Below, piece by piece: positions 1 to 9,299 of a stretch of DNA of 31,821 bases. The notes beneath the pieces were generated by a model. It made no database searches. It saw only the letters and a program-made list of their open reading frames with translations, and had not been told where the DNA came from. This DNA comes from CAZPQV01 sp964588705. Its GTDB lineage: Bacteria; Bacteroidota; Bacteroidia; Flavobacteriales; Weeksellaceae. The stretch's first letter is position 1, and each line of letters opens with the position of its first letter. Location of the stretch: the NCBI GenBank assembly GCA_964588705.1, contig CAZPQV010000022.1, forward strand, positions 1 through 31,821. Direction: 5' to 3'. The position numbers and the translations under genes were made by a program.

Positions 1-677
1 CTAAAATCGGTGTCGGAAGATCTACAGGAACAAAACTGATTTCTGCTTGCGGTAACATCAATAAACCTGGAGTTTACGAAATCGATATGACCATCTCAGT
101 TGAAGAATTTATTTATTCTGATGAATATTGCGGTGGTATCCCGAACGGTAAAAAACTGAAAGCATGTATCCCTGGAGGTAGTTCAGTTCCAATTCTGCCT
201 GCAAATTTACTTCTGAAAACCATTAACGGAGAACCAAGGTTAATGAACTACGAATCTTTGGCAGACGGTGGTTTTGCTACCGGAACAATGATGGGTTCCG
301 GAGGTTTTGAAGTTTTAGATGAAGACCAGTGTATTGTAGAACATACGATGACGCTTTCAAGATTCTATGCTCACGAAAGTTGCGGACAGTGTACACCTTG
401 TCGCGAAGGAACGCCTTGGATGTACAAAATCCTTAAGAAAATAGAAGAAGGCAACGGAACGATGGAAGATATCGATTTGCTTTGGGACGTACAGAGAAAA
501 ATTGAAGGTAACACAATCTGCCCTCTTGGTGATGCAGCAGCATGGCCGGTAGCAGCGGCAATCCGCCACTTCAGAGATGAATTTGAATGGCACGTGAAAA
601 ATCCTGAACTGTCACAAACACAAAATTACGGTCTTGCAAATTATGCAGATCCAATACCTGCTCCGGCAGCCAATTAA
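1..677 (+). CDS. nuoF: NADH-quinone oxidoreductase subunit F (NuoF), 3' part
   Basis: This is the C-terminal half of NuoF, the complex I subunit that binds FMN and oxidises NADH. The frame is already open at the left edge (first full codon at base 3), so the start lies outside the window. The visible part begins in the end of the FMN-binding domain (GTKLISACGNINKPGVYE), passes through the SLBB domain, and ends with the N3 4Fe-4S site: CGQCTPCREG near base 380 plus the fourth Cys in TICPLGDAA about 40 residues later. All four cluster cysteines are present. It heads a run of nuo genes; nuoG follows after 34 bases. The identification is secure; only the N-terminal part is missing. Confidence 0.95.
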   Translation, partial: KIGVGRSTGTKLISACGNINKPGVYEIDMTISVEEFIYSDEYCGGIPNGKKLKACIPGGSSVPILPANLLLKTINGEPRLMNYESLADGGFATGTMMGSGGFEVLDEDQCIVEHTMTLSRFYAHESCGQCTPCREGTPWMYKILKKIEEGNGTMEDIDLLWDVQRKIEGNTICPLGDAAAWPVAAAIRHFRDEFEWHVKNPELSQTQNYGLANYADPIPAPAAN

Positions 678-711
678 TTAAATACAGAAAAGCATTTGCT
701 TGATTGAAGAT

Positions 712-1728
712 ATGAGCGAAGAAGTTAAAAAATTTAAAGTAACCGTTGACGGAAAAACCGTGGAAGTTGCGCCGGGAACAACCATTCTGGAAGCAGCAAG
801 ATTAGTGGGAGGAGACGCTGTTCCGCCGGCAATGTGTTATTACAAACCACTTGAAACCAGTGGTGGACGATGCAGAACCTGTCTTGTAGAAGTATCCAAA
901 GGATCGGATGCAGACCCGAGACCGATGCCAAAATTAGTTGCAAGCTGCAGAACAACGGTAATGGACGGAATGGAAATAAAAAGCAACACGTCGGAAAGAA
1001 CACACACCGCACGTGAAGCTGTTACCGAATTCCTTCTAATCAATCATCCTTTAGACTGTCCTATTTGCGATCAGGCGGGAGAATGTCATCTTCAGGATTT
1101 ATCTTATGAACACGGTCTTGAAAAATCGAGACTTGAGTTTCCGAAAAGAACTTTCGAAGCTGATGACTTAGGTCCTTACATCAAGCTTAACATGAACCGT
1201 TGCATCCTTTGTGCAAGATGTGTGCTTCTGGCCAATCAGCTGACAGAAAAACGTGAGCACGGTATACTTTTCAGAGGTGATCATGCGGAAATATCAACTT
1301 ATCTTAATAAAGCATTGGATAACGATTTCATCGGAAACGTTATTGATGTTTGTCCGGTTGGAGCACTTACCGACAGAACATCGCGTTTCGCAAGCCGTGT
1401 ATGGTTTACAAAACCTATGGATGCACACTGCAGCTGCGAAAAATGTTCGGGTAAAGTGGTTCTTTGGATGCGTGGAGACGAAGTAATTCGTGTTACAACA
1501 AGACAAAACCAATGGGGCGAGTCGGAAGAATGGATTTGCAACGAATGCCGTTTCGAAAAGAAAGACCTTAAATACTGGACCGTAGAAGGACCAAGACATA
1601 TCGACAGACATTCGGTAATTTCTCTAAACCATTACGAAAAATCTCCGGAAGACAAACCACTGGTACTGGACAATCCTTCTGCAAAACAAATCAGCGAAGA
1701 AGACGTCAAACAGGCAGAACAAAAATAA
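712..1728 (+). CDS. nuoG: Short NuoG-like iron-sulfur subunit of complex I
   Basis: This is the iron-sulfur part of complex I subunit G, carrying electrons from NuoF toward the membrane arm. From ATG at 712 it has 338 residues. Cluster ligands are visible in order: 2Fe-2S (C42, C54, C57, C79), the His-Cys3 4Fe-4S site (H112, C116, C119, C125), a 4Fe-4S site (C164, C167, C170 with C214 in VCPVGA), and a Cys-rich segment around 240-279 resembling the start of the molybdopterin-oxidoreductase-like domain. The long C-terminal domain of the roughly 900-residue E. coli protein is absent; the frame ends cleanly and nuoH follows, so this is a short form and not a frameshift. A TTG at 700 would add four residues; ATG 712 is preferred. 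Confidence 0.93.
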   Translation: MSEEVKKFKVTVDGKTVEVAPGTTILEAARLVGGDAVPPAMCYYKPLETSGGRCRTCLVEVSKGSDADPRPMPKLVASCRTTVMDGMEIKSNTSERTHTAREAVTEFLLINHPLDCPICDQAGECHLQDLSYEHGLEKSRLEFPKRTFEADDLGPYIKLNMNRCILCARCVLLANQLTEKREHGILFRGDHAEISTYLNKALDNDFIGNVIDVCPVGALTDRTSRFASRVWFTKPMDAHCSCEKCSGKVVLWMRGDEVIRVTTRQNQWGESEEWICNECRFEKKDLKYWTVEGPRHIDRHSVISLNHYEKSPEDKPLVLDNPSAKQISEEDVKQAEQK

Positions 1729-1802
1729 TTTATAATAATTTGAAATTCGGTGATGTCAATTGAACTAAAACCGAAGAATCAAAATATCGAATAAAAAAGA
1801 TT

Positions 1803-2864
1803 ATGGACTTAATCACTTTTAAAATCATACTGGTTGTAGCACTTTTCGGAGTGTCATTAGGCGTTGCCGCATATTCTACCTGGGGTGAGAGAAAAGTAGC
1901 AGCACTGCTTCAGGACCGTATTGGACCGAACAGAGCCGGACCTTTCGGTTTATTTCAACCATTAGCCGACGGTGGTAAACTTTTCTTTAAAGAAGGATTT
2001 ATTCCGGCTAATGCCGAGAAATATCTTTTCATTCTCGGGCCTTCCATCACCATGTTTATCGCACTCGTAACCGGAGCGGTAATTCCTTGGGGACAAACTT
2101 TGAATATTGGTGGCGAATCTTTCAGTCTGCAGGTTGCAAACGTTGACGTAGGAGTTCTTTTCCTTGTCGGAATGGTATCCATCGGAGTTTACGGTATGAT
2201 GATCGGAGGTTGGGCATCCAACAACAAATATTCATTGATCGGAGCCATCCGTGCATCGTCGCAGATGATCTCTTACGAACTGGCAATGGGTCTTTCTCTT
2301 TTATCCATCATTATGATGAGCGGAAGTTTAGATTTAAATAAAATTGTAACCGACCAGGGCGCAGGAAAACTTTGGGGACTATTTGCAGTGGACGGATTCA
2401 ACTGGAATATCTTCTATCAGCCATTGGCATTCATCATTTTCCTTGTGGCTGCTTTGGCAGAAACCAACCGTCACCCATTCGATTTACCTGAATGTGAATC
2501 GGAACTGGTAAACGGATATATGACCGAATATTCTTCAATGAACTTTGGAATGTATATGTTCGGGGAATATGTTAATATGTTTATTTCCAACGCATTAATT
2601 GCTACCCTGTTCTTCGGAGGATTTAATTATCCTGGAATTGAATGGGTTACCCAAAACTGGGGCGAAAACGTTGCAGGTGTTTTAAGTATCCTTTCAATAT
2701 TAGCAAAAGCGGCAATCGGTATCGTAATATTTATGTGGATCAGATGGACAATTCCGAGATTCCGTTACGACCAACTGATGCACCTTGGATGGAAAACTTT
2801 AATTCCATTGGCACTATTAAACCTTGTATTAACAGGAGCTGTGATTTTGTTCTTCGCGAACTAA
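1803..2864 (+). CDS. nuoH: NADH-quinone oxidoreductase subunit H (NuoH)
   Basis: Membrane subunit of complex I that links the iron-sulfur arm to the proton-pumping arm and helps form the quinone chamber. The 353-residue product is the usual family length and has about eight hydrophobic segments. Characteristic loops are present: ERKVAALLQDRIGPNRAGP near residues 29-47, and ETNRHPFDLPECESELVNGY near 220-239 with its acidic residues. The ATG at 1803 begins MDLITFKI, directly before the first membrane helix. It lies 74 bases after nuoG, the largest gap in the visible operon next to the nuoH-nuoI gap, and is surely co-transcribed. Confidence 0.97.
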   Translation: MDLITFKIILVVALFGVSLGVAAYSTWGERKVAALLQDRIGPNRAGPFGLFQPLADGGKLFFKEGFIPANAEKYLFILGPSITMFIALVTGAVIPWGQTLNIGGESFSLQVANVDVGVLFLVGMVSIGVYGMMIGGWASNNKYSLIGAIRASSQMISYELAMGLSLLSIIMMSGSLDLNKIVTDQGAGKLWGLFAVDGFNWNIFYQPLAFIIFLVAALAETNRHPFDLPECESELVNGYMTEYSSMNFGMYMFGEYVNMFISNALIATLFFGGFNYPGIEWVTQNWGENVAGVLSILSILAKAAIGIVIFMWIRWTIPRFRYDQLMHLGWKTLIPLALLNLVLTGAVILFFAN

Positions 2865-2898
2865 TCATAAACGATTGATTGAATTGAATAAAAATTTT

Positions 2899-2926
2899 GA
2901 AGACGGAAGGTGAACGCCGGAAGTCA
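2899..2926 (+). repeat. Heptad-period array, 4 units
   Basis: Four consecutive 7-base units lie in the nuoH-nuoI gap: GAAGACG, GAAGGTG, AACGCCG, GAAGTCA. Three of the four start with GAAG. The exact 7-base spacing matches arrays at 11481, 12556, 19167, 25461, 26568 and 27381. A start codon at 2897 would read through this array into nuoI, which argues that the upstream extension of nuoI is not coding. Four units alone could be chance; the recurrence makes it notable. Confidence 0.5.
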
Positions 2927-2944
2927 TTAACAAAATATAACATA

Positions 2945-3493
2945 ATGAAACTAACAAACAGGTCAAAAGTTGTTTCGAATAAGGAAATGACCTTTATGGA
3001 AAAACTTTACCTTCCTGAAATTGTAAAAGGAATGGCCATTACGCTGCGCCACGCAATTGAAGGTCCAAAAGGGAAAGTATTTGCTTATCCGGAAGTTCAG
3101 AAACCAAGAGCCAAAGTATGGCGTGGGCTGCACGTATTGAAGCGTGACGAAGAAGGCAGAGAAAGATGTACCGCATGCGGATTGTGTGCTGTAGCATGCC
3201 CTGCTGAAGCCATCACCATGACGGCGGCCGAAAGAACGAAAGACGAAAAACATCTTTACAGAGAAGAAAAATATGCTTCTGTTTACGAAATCAATATGCT
3301 GAGATGCATCTTCTGCGGAATGTGCGAGGAAGCATGTCCGAAATCTGCCATCTATCTTACCGACAGATTGGTGGATGTGGAAAGAAACAGAGGTTCGTTC
3401 ATATATGGAAAAGACAAGTTGGTAGAGGACATCAACAATCGTGTTGATATCACTGAAAGACAGTCTGAACTTCAAAAAAAGGCAGTTAAGTAA
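2945..3493 (+). CDS. nuoI: NADH-quinone oxidoreductase subunit I (NuoI), 8Fe ferredoxin-like
   Basis: Peripheral subunit carrying the N6a and N6b 4Fe-4S clusters that pass electrons to the cluster next to quinone. From ATG 2945 it has 182 residues. Both ferredoxin motifs are intact: CTACGLCAVACP and CIFCGMCEEACP. The N-terminal part (EIVKGMAITLRH) is the usual membrane-contacting helix. An upstream ATG at 2897 would add 16 charged residues encoded by a heptad repeat array, so 2945 is preferred. The stop codon TAA overlaps the nuoJ start by one base (TAATG), indicating coupled translation. Confidence 0.95.
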   Translation: MKLTNRSKVVSNKEMTFMEKLYLPEIVKGMAITLRHAIEGPKGKVFAYPEVQKPRAKVWRGLHVLKRDEEGRERCTACGLCAVACPAEAITMTAAERTKDEKHLYREEKYASVYEINMLRCIFCGMCEEACPKSAIYLTDRLVDVERNRGSFIYGKDKLVEDINNRVDITERQSELQKKAVK

Positions 3494-3990
3494 TGGATCA
3501 GATATTATTTTTCTTAGTAGCATTTTTGGCTGTGGCTAGTGCATTCTACTTTGTATTTGCCCGAAACCCAATTTATTCAATTCTTTCACTTATCGTAACC
3601 ATGTTCTCGATCGCCGGGATGTATATTCTGCTGAATGCACAGTTCCTGGGAATCGTTCAGATTATTGTGTATGCAGGTGCAATTATGGTATTGTTCCTAT
3701 ATATCTTAATGATGCTGAACCTGAACAAAGCAGACGAAAGTAAAAAGCAGAACTATCTGAAGTTTATCGGAGTTTTTGCTGCAGGTTTACTTTTAATCGG
3801 AATGCTTGGAGCTTTCAGAGGTGTAGAAAAGGGCATCGTTGCATTAGATGGTATTGACCACTCTGTAGGATTGACCAAAAACTTGGGAAGACTTTTGTTT
3901 AATGAATATGTGCTGCCGTTTGAACTGGCTTCAATCCTGATTCTTGCAGGTATCGTAGGTGCAGTATTAATCGGTAAAAAGGATTTATAG
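3493..3990 (+). CDS. nuoJ: NADH-quinone oxidoreductase subunit J (NuoJ)
   Basis: Small membrane subunit of complex I, 165 residues, with five predicted membrane segments. The family motif around the third helix is visible in FLGIVQIIVYAGAIMVLFLY, where the helix carries the pi-bulge region. The start ATG shares its A with the nuoI stop. The C-terminus keeps the final hydrophobic helix (LASILILAGIVGAVLIGKK). nuoK begins three bases after the stop. Identity follows from both sequence and position. Confidence 0.95.
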   Translation: MDQILFFLVAFLAVASAFYFVFARNPIYSILSLIVTMFSIAGMYILLNAQFLGIVQIIVYAGAIMVLFLYILMMLNLNKADESKKQNYLKFIGVFAAGLLLIGMLGAFRGVEKGIVALDGIDHSVGLTKNLGRLLFNEYVLPFELASILILAGIVGAVLIGKKDL

Positions 3991-3993
3991 AAT

Positions 3994-4323
3994 ATGGAAG
4001 GAGTAAATACTTTTATACAAAATGTGCCGCTGAATTACATCATAATTCTGTGCACCTTATTATTCAGCCTTGGAGTATTGGGCGTTTTGCTTAGAAAAAA
4101 TGCCATCATCATTCTGGGTTGTGTAGAGCTGATGCTGAATTCCGTAAACCTTTTGCTGGCAGCATTTGCAAGTTATAGTGGAGATGGACACGGACAGATT
4201 CTGGTATTTTTCATCATGGTGGTTGCAGCTGCTGAAGTTGCAGTAGGACTGGCAATTATCTCGATGCTTTACCGAAATACAAGATCTGTTGACGTAAGTA
4301 TATTTAACAAATTAAGAGGATAA
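3994..4323 (+). CDS. nuoK: NADH-quinone oxidoreductase subunit K (NuoK)
   Basis: Three-helix membrane subunit of complex I, homologous to MrpC, taking part in proton translocation. It has 109 residues, the usual length. The second helix contains LGCVELMLNSVNLLL with the conserved Glu, and the third contains AAAEVAVGLAI with the second key Glu. Both functional glutamates are therefore present. It is three bases after nuoJ and three bases before nuoL, in a tightly packed operon. Confidence 0.96.
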   Translation: MEGVNTFIQNVPLNYIIILCTLLFSLGVLGVLLRKNAIIILGCVELMLNSVNLLLAAFASYSGDGHGQILVFFIMVVAAAEVAVGLAIISMLYRNTRSVDVSIFNKLRG

Positions 4324-4326
4324 AAG

Positions 4327-6243
4327 ATGGATGCTAATTTGATTTTTGCTGTTGTACTTTGGCCGCTTGCCGGGTGTCTGATTAACGGACTTTTCGGTAA
4401 GAATCTTCCGAAAAACGTAGTTGGAGGACTTGCAACATTGGTGGTTTTCGCGTCTTTCTTAATCGCGGGATATTTGTTTTTAAATTTTGATAAAGATTCG
4501 CAGCCGGTTGTAGTAAGAGCTTTCGAATGGTTCCGGGTAAACGGAATTCAGGTGAATTTCTCGTTCCAGATTGATCAGTTGTCATTAATGATGATTCTCA
4601 TTGTCACAGGAATTGGTGCACTTATTCATCTTTACTCTATCGGATATATGCATGCAGATAAAGGATTCCACAGATTCTTTGCTTACCTCAACCTGTTCAT
4701 CTTTATGATGTTACTTTTGGTAATGGGAAGCAACTACGTAATCCTGTTCATCGGATGGGAAGGTGTAGGTATCTGTTCTTATTTGCTGATTGGTTTCTGG
4801 TTCAAAAATAAAGAATACGGAAAAGCGGCAAGAAAGGCTTTCATCATGAACCGTATTGGTGACCTTGGTCTACTGATGGGTATCTTTATGATTGCCATGC
4901 ATACCAACGCTTTCGATTATCTTTCTGTAGCACAGAATGCTTCCAAATTCGAACTTGACGGTCCGATTATCATTTTCATTTGTGCCGCATTATTTATTGG
5001 TGCAGTTGGTAAATCGGCTCAGGTACCGCTTTACACTTGGTTGCCTGATGCAATGGCCGGTCCAACTCCGGTTTCAGCTCTAATCCACGCAGCGACGATG
5101 GTTACAGCAGGGATTTATCTTGTAGTTCGTTCAAACTTCTTATATGTATTGGCCCCAACGGTTACAGACGGTATTCTGTTTATCGGATTGCTAACTGCGG
5201 TTCTGGCAGCTTTTTACGCGATGAGACAGAACGATATCAAAAAAGTACTGGCCTACTCTACTGTTTCGCAACTGGGTTTCATGGTTGTGGCATTAGGAGT
5301 TGGCGCTTACACAGCAGCAATGTTCCACTTAATGACGCACGCGTTCTTCAAGGCATTATTATTCCTTGGTTCCGGTTCTGTAATCCATGCAATGGGCGGA
5401 GAACAGGATATGCGCTTCATGGGTGGCTTGAAAGATAAAATTAAAATCACACACATTACATTCCTTATCGGAACGTTTGCAATCGCAGGAATGCCACTGT
5501 TCTCAGGGATGATTTCTAAAGATGAAATTCTTGTTGCAGCTTGGGCGAAGAATCCTATTTTCTGGGTAATTCTGTTCCTTATTGCAGCAATGACGGCAGC
5601 TTATATGTTCAGACTGTATTATCTGACATTCCACGGTGAATTCAGAGGAACTGAAGAACAGAAAAAACACCTTCACGAAAGTCCAACCAATATGACTTTA
5701 CCTTTGGTAGTACTTGCGGTACTATCTGTAGTTGGAGGATTAATTAACCTGCCTCACATCATTGCACACGGCGATTTCTCTAAACTACAGCAATGGCTAA
5801 GCCCGGTTCTTACCGAAACAGCGAAAAGCCAGCTTGAGGCCAATCTGAAAGGAATTTCTCTGAATACTGAACTTCTTCTGATTGCGCTTACTGTTGCAAT
5901 GTTCTTTGCAGTTTGGTTTATCATCAGAAGCATTTATGTTGGTAAGAAAAAATTGGCTCTTCCGGAAGAACAGTACACCGGTTGGGAAAAATTGTCTGCC
6001 AAGAAACTTTATATCGATGAACTGTATAACGCAGTGTTCGTAAGAACTGCAGAAGGACTTGGGCGTGCCGGTAAAATGTTCGACAACAATGTTCTCGACA
6101 GAGTTGTGAATTTTGTGGGCGACGGTGCTGAAGACAGCGGTAAATCGATGAAGAAACTGCAAAACGGAAATGTGGAAAATTATGTCCTGGTAATGTCTTT
6201 GGCTATCGGACTAATACTGATTGTTAACTTTATATTACAATAA
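4327..6243 (+). CDS. nuoL: NADH-quinone oxidoreductase subunit L (NuoL)
   Basis: Large antiporter-like proton-pumping subunit of complex I, 638 residues. Landmarks include the conserved Glu of GWEGVGICSYLLIGFW, the Lys-containing helix near KSAQVPLYTWLPDAM, and HAATMVTAGIYL. The last part (from about residue 510) carries the lateral helix and final membrane helix typical of NuoL and absent from NuoM and NuoN. ATG 4327 follows the nuoK stop by three bases; nuoM starts two bases after the stop. No interruption is seen. Confidence 0.97.
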   Translation: MDANLIFAVVLWPLAGCLINGLFGKNLPKNVVGGLATLVVFASFLIAGYLFLNFDKDSQPVVVRAFEWFRVNGIQVNFSFQIDQLSLMMILIVTGIGALIHLYSIGYMHADKGFHRFFAYLNLFIFMMLLLVMGSNYVILFIGWEGVGICSYLLIGFWFKNKEYGKAARKAFIMNRIGDLGLLMGIFMIAMHTNAFDYLSVAQNASKFELDGPIIIFICAALFIGAVGKSAQVPLYTWLPDAMAGPTPVSALIHAATMVTAGIYLVVRSNFLYVLAPTVTDGILFIGLLTAVLAAFYAMRQNDIKKVLAYSTVSQLGFMVVALGVGAYTAAMFHLMTHAFFKALLFLGSGSVIHAMGGEQDMRFMGGLKDKIKITHITFLIGTFAIAGMPLFSGMISKDEILVAAWAKNPIFWVILFLIAAMTAAYMFRLYYLTFHGEFRGTEEQKKHLHESPTNMTLPLVVLAVLSVVGGLINLPHIIAHGDFSKLQQWLSPVLTETAKSQLEANLKGISLNTELLLIALTVAMFFAVWFIIRSIYVGKKKLALPEEQYTGWEKLSAKKLYIDELYNAVFVRTAEGLGRAGKMFDNNVLDRVVNFVGDGAEDSGKSMKKLQNGNVENYVLVMSLAIGLILIVNFILQ

Positions 6244-6245
6244 TA

Positions 6246-7739
6246 ATGTCGTATCATTTATTAGCATTATTACTTATACCTCTTGTAGGTTCGGGATTAC
6301 TGTTTGCCTGGAAAGGTAAAACCGGTAAATACGTGGCGCTTGCTGTTTCACTTGTACAGATGTTGGTAACGTTCTGCATCCTTTTTGGATTCGACAGCAA
6401 ACCAACCGTAGACAGTGTTCTTCAGCACGAGATCAATTATTCTTGGTTCAATTCAATTAAAAGCACACTTCATTTCGGAATTGATGGAATGAGTATGCTT
6501 CTTTTGATGCTTACCAATATCCTTGTGCCGCTTATTATTAATTCAGCATTTAACGAAAAAGTAAATTACAGAAATTCGTTCTACGCTTTAATTTTATTAA
6601 TGCAGTTCGGTCTTGTAGGAGTATTTACTGCTCTTGACGGACTTTTATTCTACATTTTCTGGGAAGTAACTCTTATTCCGATTTGGTTAATCGCAGGTCT
6701 TTGGGGACAGGAAAACAAGAGATTCCAGTTCACAACTAAGTTCTTCGTTTATACTTTCGTAGGATCGCTATTCATGCTTGGTGCATTTATCTATGTATAT
6801 CTGTATTCGCCTTCATTTGGTGTAACAGATATGTATAACGCCAACCTGAATCTTACACAGCAGACTGTAGTATTCTGGTTTATATTCTTTGCATTTGCAG
6901 TAAAACTTCCGGTTTTCCCGTTCCATACTTGGCAGCCGGATACTTACACCTACTCTCCAACTCAGGGTACAATGCTTCTTGTGGGGATTATGCTGAAAAT
7001 GGCAATCTACGGTATTTTCAGATATCTGCTTCCGATCACACCGGATGCTATTGCAGGAATTTCAGGATCTATCGTTTTGATACTAGCAATTTTCGGTGTA
7101 CTTCACGGTGCTTTAATAGCATTAATTCAAACCGATATCAAAAGAATTTTCACGTACTCATCATTCTCACACGTTGGGTTGATGGTTGCAGGAATCTTTG
7201 CTTCAGCAATGCTGGTACTAAACGGAACATTTACCGTTGAAGGTGGCGAAGGAGCGCTGGTTCAGGCGTTTGCACACGGTTTCAATATTGTAGGTCTGTT
7301 CTACTGTGCTGACATTCTTATTAAAAGATTCAACACAAGAGATATCCGTCAAATGGGAGGTTTGGCAAGAGTAGCACCTAAGTTTGCAGTTCTGTTTATG
7401 ATTGTTCTGCTTGGTTCTGTTGGATTACCTTTAACCAATGGATTCATTGGGGAATTCATCCTTCTTAAATCAATTTTTGATTATAATGTTTTAGCAGCAA
7501 TTATTGCAGGTATTACCATTATTCTTGCTGCGGCTTATCTTTTCAGAGCATACGGACATTCGATGTTTACACAGGGTAATGATGATGTTCTTGCCTCAGC
7601 AAAAGATCTTACAGATGCAGAGTTTTCGGTAATGGCAAGTATTGCACTGATGGTAATTCTTTTTGGAGTATTTCCTCAGCCGGTTATCGAATTGGTGAGT
7701 AGTTCGTTGAAGTTTATCTACCAATCAATGGTGAGTTAA
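6246..7739 (+). CDS. nuoM: NADH-quinone oxidoreductase subunit M (NuoM)
   Basis: Second antiporter-like proton-pumping subunit, 497 residues, about fourteen membrane segments. FYIFWEVTLIPIWLIAGLWG contains the conserved Glu near residue 140, and KLPVFPFHTWQPDTYTYSPT is the discontinuous-helix region shared by the antiporter family. It begins two bases after nuoL and is followed by nuoN after 12 bases. Sequence and place in the operon agree. Confidence 0.97.
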   Translation: MSYHLLALLLIPLVGSGLLFAWKGKTGKYVALAVSLVQMLVTFCILFGFDSKPTVDSVLQHEINYSWFNSIKSTLHFGIDGMSMLLLMLTNILVPLIINSAFNEKVNYRNSFYALILLMQFGLVGVFTALDGLLFYIFWEVTLIPIWLIAGLWGQENKRFQFTTKFFVYTFVGSLFMLGAFIYVYLYSPSFGVTDMYNANLNLTQQTVVFWFIFFAFAVKLPVFPFHTWQPDTYTYSPTQGTMLLVGIMLKMAIYGIFRYLLPITPDAIAGISGSIVLILAIFGVLHGALIALIQTDIKRIFTYSSFSHVGLMVAGIFASAMLVLNGTFTVEGGEGALVQAFAHGFNIVGLFYCADILIKRFNTRDIRQMGGLARVAPKFAVLFMIVLLGSVGLPLTNGFIGEFILLKSIFDYNVLAAIIAGITIILAAAYLFRAYGHSMFTQGNDDVLASAKDLTDAEFSVMASIALMVILFGVFPQPVIELVSSSLKFIYQSMVS

Positions 7740-7751
7740 AAGGTATAAGAA

Positions 7752-9131
7752 ATGAGTGTATTAATTATTGTTTTCCTTACAGCAGTTGTAGCGCTGTTCT
7801 CAGGAGTTTTCAACCAAGGAAAATTAGCAAGATATATCGGAATTGCAGGTCTGTTGGTAGCCCTTTATGTAAGCTACCTTCCGGAAGCCGAATTCTTCAG
7901 CCAATACAGCACGATGTATATTTTCGGACCGAATGCGGCGCTTTTCACAAGAATTTCAATCGTAGTAACACTATTGATTTTCTTCATGGCAGGCTTTGCG
8001 TTCAGCAACCACAGAAGCCATCAGTCTGAACTTTATGCATTAATGATGTTTGCCCTTTGTGGTGGTATCGTTCTGTTTGGATATCAGAATCTGGTAACAC
8101 TTTTCCTTGGAATCGAAATTCTGTCAATACCGCTTTATGTTCTTGCTGGAGCACTGAAAACGGACTTACGTTCCAACGAAGCTTCCATTAAATATTTCTT
8201 AATGGGATGTTTTGCAACAGGATTTTTATTATTCGGTATCGCTTTGATTTACGGAACTACAGGAAGTTTCGACCTTTACGAAATTCACGCTTACGCATCT
8301 GAGTTTCCTGGAGACTTAATGCTGATTATGGGAGTAATCCTAATGATTGGAGCAATGGCATTTAAAGTGGCTTTAGCACCGTTCCATATGTGGAGTCCGG
8401 ATGTTTACCAAGGTTCACCATCACTGATTACAACTTTCATGATGAGCGTTGTAAAAATTTCCGGTTTCTATGCATTCTTCAGATTGCTTACCATAGGTTT
8501 CATCGGAGTTTACGACGAGTGGTTCAACGTTATGGGAGTAATGGTAATCATTACTTTATTCCTTGCGAATGCCATGGGACTTGCCCAAAGCAACGCAAAA
8601 AGAATGTTGGCTTACTCTTCCGTTTCGCATGCAGGTTACATCGCCCTGATCTTCTTCGGAATGAACAATCAGTCCACTTACAATTTAGCATTCTACCTTT
8701 TCGCATATTCATTGGCGACTGTTGGTGTAATGATGACTCTGATTTGGGTAGAAAAACTAAAAAGAGAAACCTCATACAACGCCTTTAAAGGTCTCGCACA
8801 AACAGAGCCGTTATTGGCAGTAGTTGGTGCAATCTCTATGCTTTCAATGGCAGGTATTCCGCTTACAGTTGGTTTCATGGCCAAGTTCACCATGTTTGCA
8901 CAAGCAATGAACGGAGCAGCATTTCTGGTACTGGTAGCTATTTTAGGTTCTGCAATTTCAATCGCATATTATTTGCGTCTGATTATTGCGATGTTTTTCT
9001 TCAAAGAAAGCAGCTTCAAAACTGCTGAAAAAGTTACATTAACCTACAATATTCTTGCGGTATTCATCATCGCATCCATTATTGTGCTGGGTGTCTTCCC
9101 GGATTTGTTTGCAATGCAATTTGTACACTAA
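7752..9131 (+). CDS. nuoN: NADH-quinone oxidoreductase subunit N (NuoN)
   Basis: Third antiporter-like subunit of complex I and the last gene of the operon, 459 residues. LFLGIEILSIPLYVLAG holds the conserved Glu in the usual place, KVALAPFHMWSPDVYQGSP the discontinuous-helix region, and MLAYSSVSHAGY the later conserved helix. The start ATG 7752 is 12 bases after the nuoM stop. A good intrinsic terminator begins 26 bases after its stop codon, so this is the end of the transcription unit. Confidence 0.97.
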   Translation: MSVLIIVFLTAVVALFSGVFNQGKLARYIGIAGLLVALYVSYLPEAEFFSQYSTMYIFGPNAALFTRISIVVTLLIFFMAGFAFSNHRSHQSELYALMMFALCGGIVLFGYQNLVTLFLGIEILSIPLYVLAGALKTDLRSNEASIKYFLMGCFATGFLLFGIALIYGTTGSFDLYEIHAYASEFPGDLMLIMGVILMIGAMAFKVALAPFHMWSPDVYQGSPSLITTFMMSVVKISGFYAFFRLLTIGFIGVYDEWFNVMGVMVIITLFLANAMGLAQSNAKRMLAYSSVSHAGYIALIFFGMNNQSTYNLAFYLFAYSLATVGVMMTLIWVEKLKRETSYNAFKGLAQTEPLLAVVGAISMLSMAGIPLTVGFMAKFTMFAQAMNGAAFLVLVAILGSAISIAYYLRLIIAMFFFKESSFKTAEKVTLTYNILAVFIIASIIVLGVFPDLFAMQFVH

Positions 9132-9157
9132 AACAAATTAATTATTAAAATATCTAG

Positions 9158-9185
9158 CCCTTTCAGTTCTCTGGAAGGGTTTTTT
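9158..9185 (+). terminator. Intrinsic terminator of the nuo operon
   Basis: A 7-base stem (CCCTTTC with GGAAGGG, one G-T pair) encloses an 8-base loop and is followed directly by six T. It lies 26 bases after the nuoN stop codon and nothing else on the plus strand separates the nuo genes from the tetR unit. Confidence 0.85.
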
Positions 9186-9189
9186 AATT

Positions 9190-9290
9190 CCCCTCTTTTA
9201 AAGAGGCTTGTCTTTCGGAAGATAGAGGTGGATTCCGAGCTTGCGATGAAGACGGGGTGTTCTTTTTAGGAGCATCACAATCTGTCATTC
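9190..9290. repeat. Dispersed-repeat-like segment with a palindrome
   Basis: The segment opens with a near-perfect palindrome (CCTCTTT, one base, AAAGAGG at 9192-9206) and contains GACGGGGTGTTCTTTTTAGG. From memory, strings of this kind recur between genes in many Flavobacteria, often next to operon ends, but no copy number could be checked here. A 60-codon open frame on the minus strand crosses it and is low-complexity (PKKNTPSSSQ), with no recognisable domain; it is best seen as a by-product of the repeat. Confidence 0.4.
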
Positions 9291-9299
9291 TTCTGAACT

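Noticed and set aside
2897..2944. 16-residue N-terminal extension of NuoI
   Set aside because: The extension is encoded by the heptad array and is unlike family N-termini; ATG 2945 gives the normal length.
5797..6162. 121-codon antisense open frame within nuoL
   Set aside because: It is a shadow of a strongly conserved coding region, with no domain and no promoter of its own.
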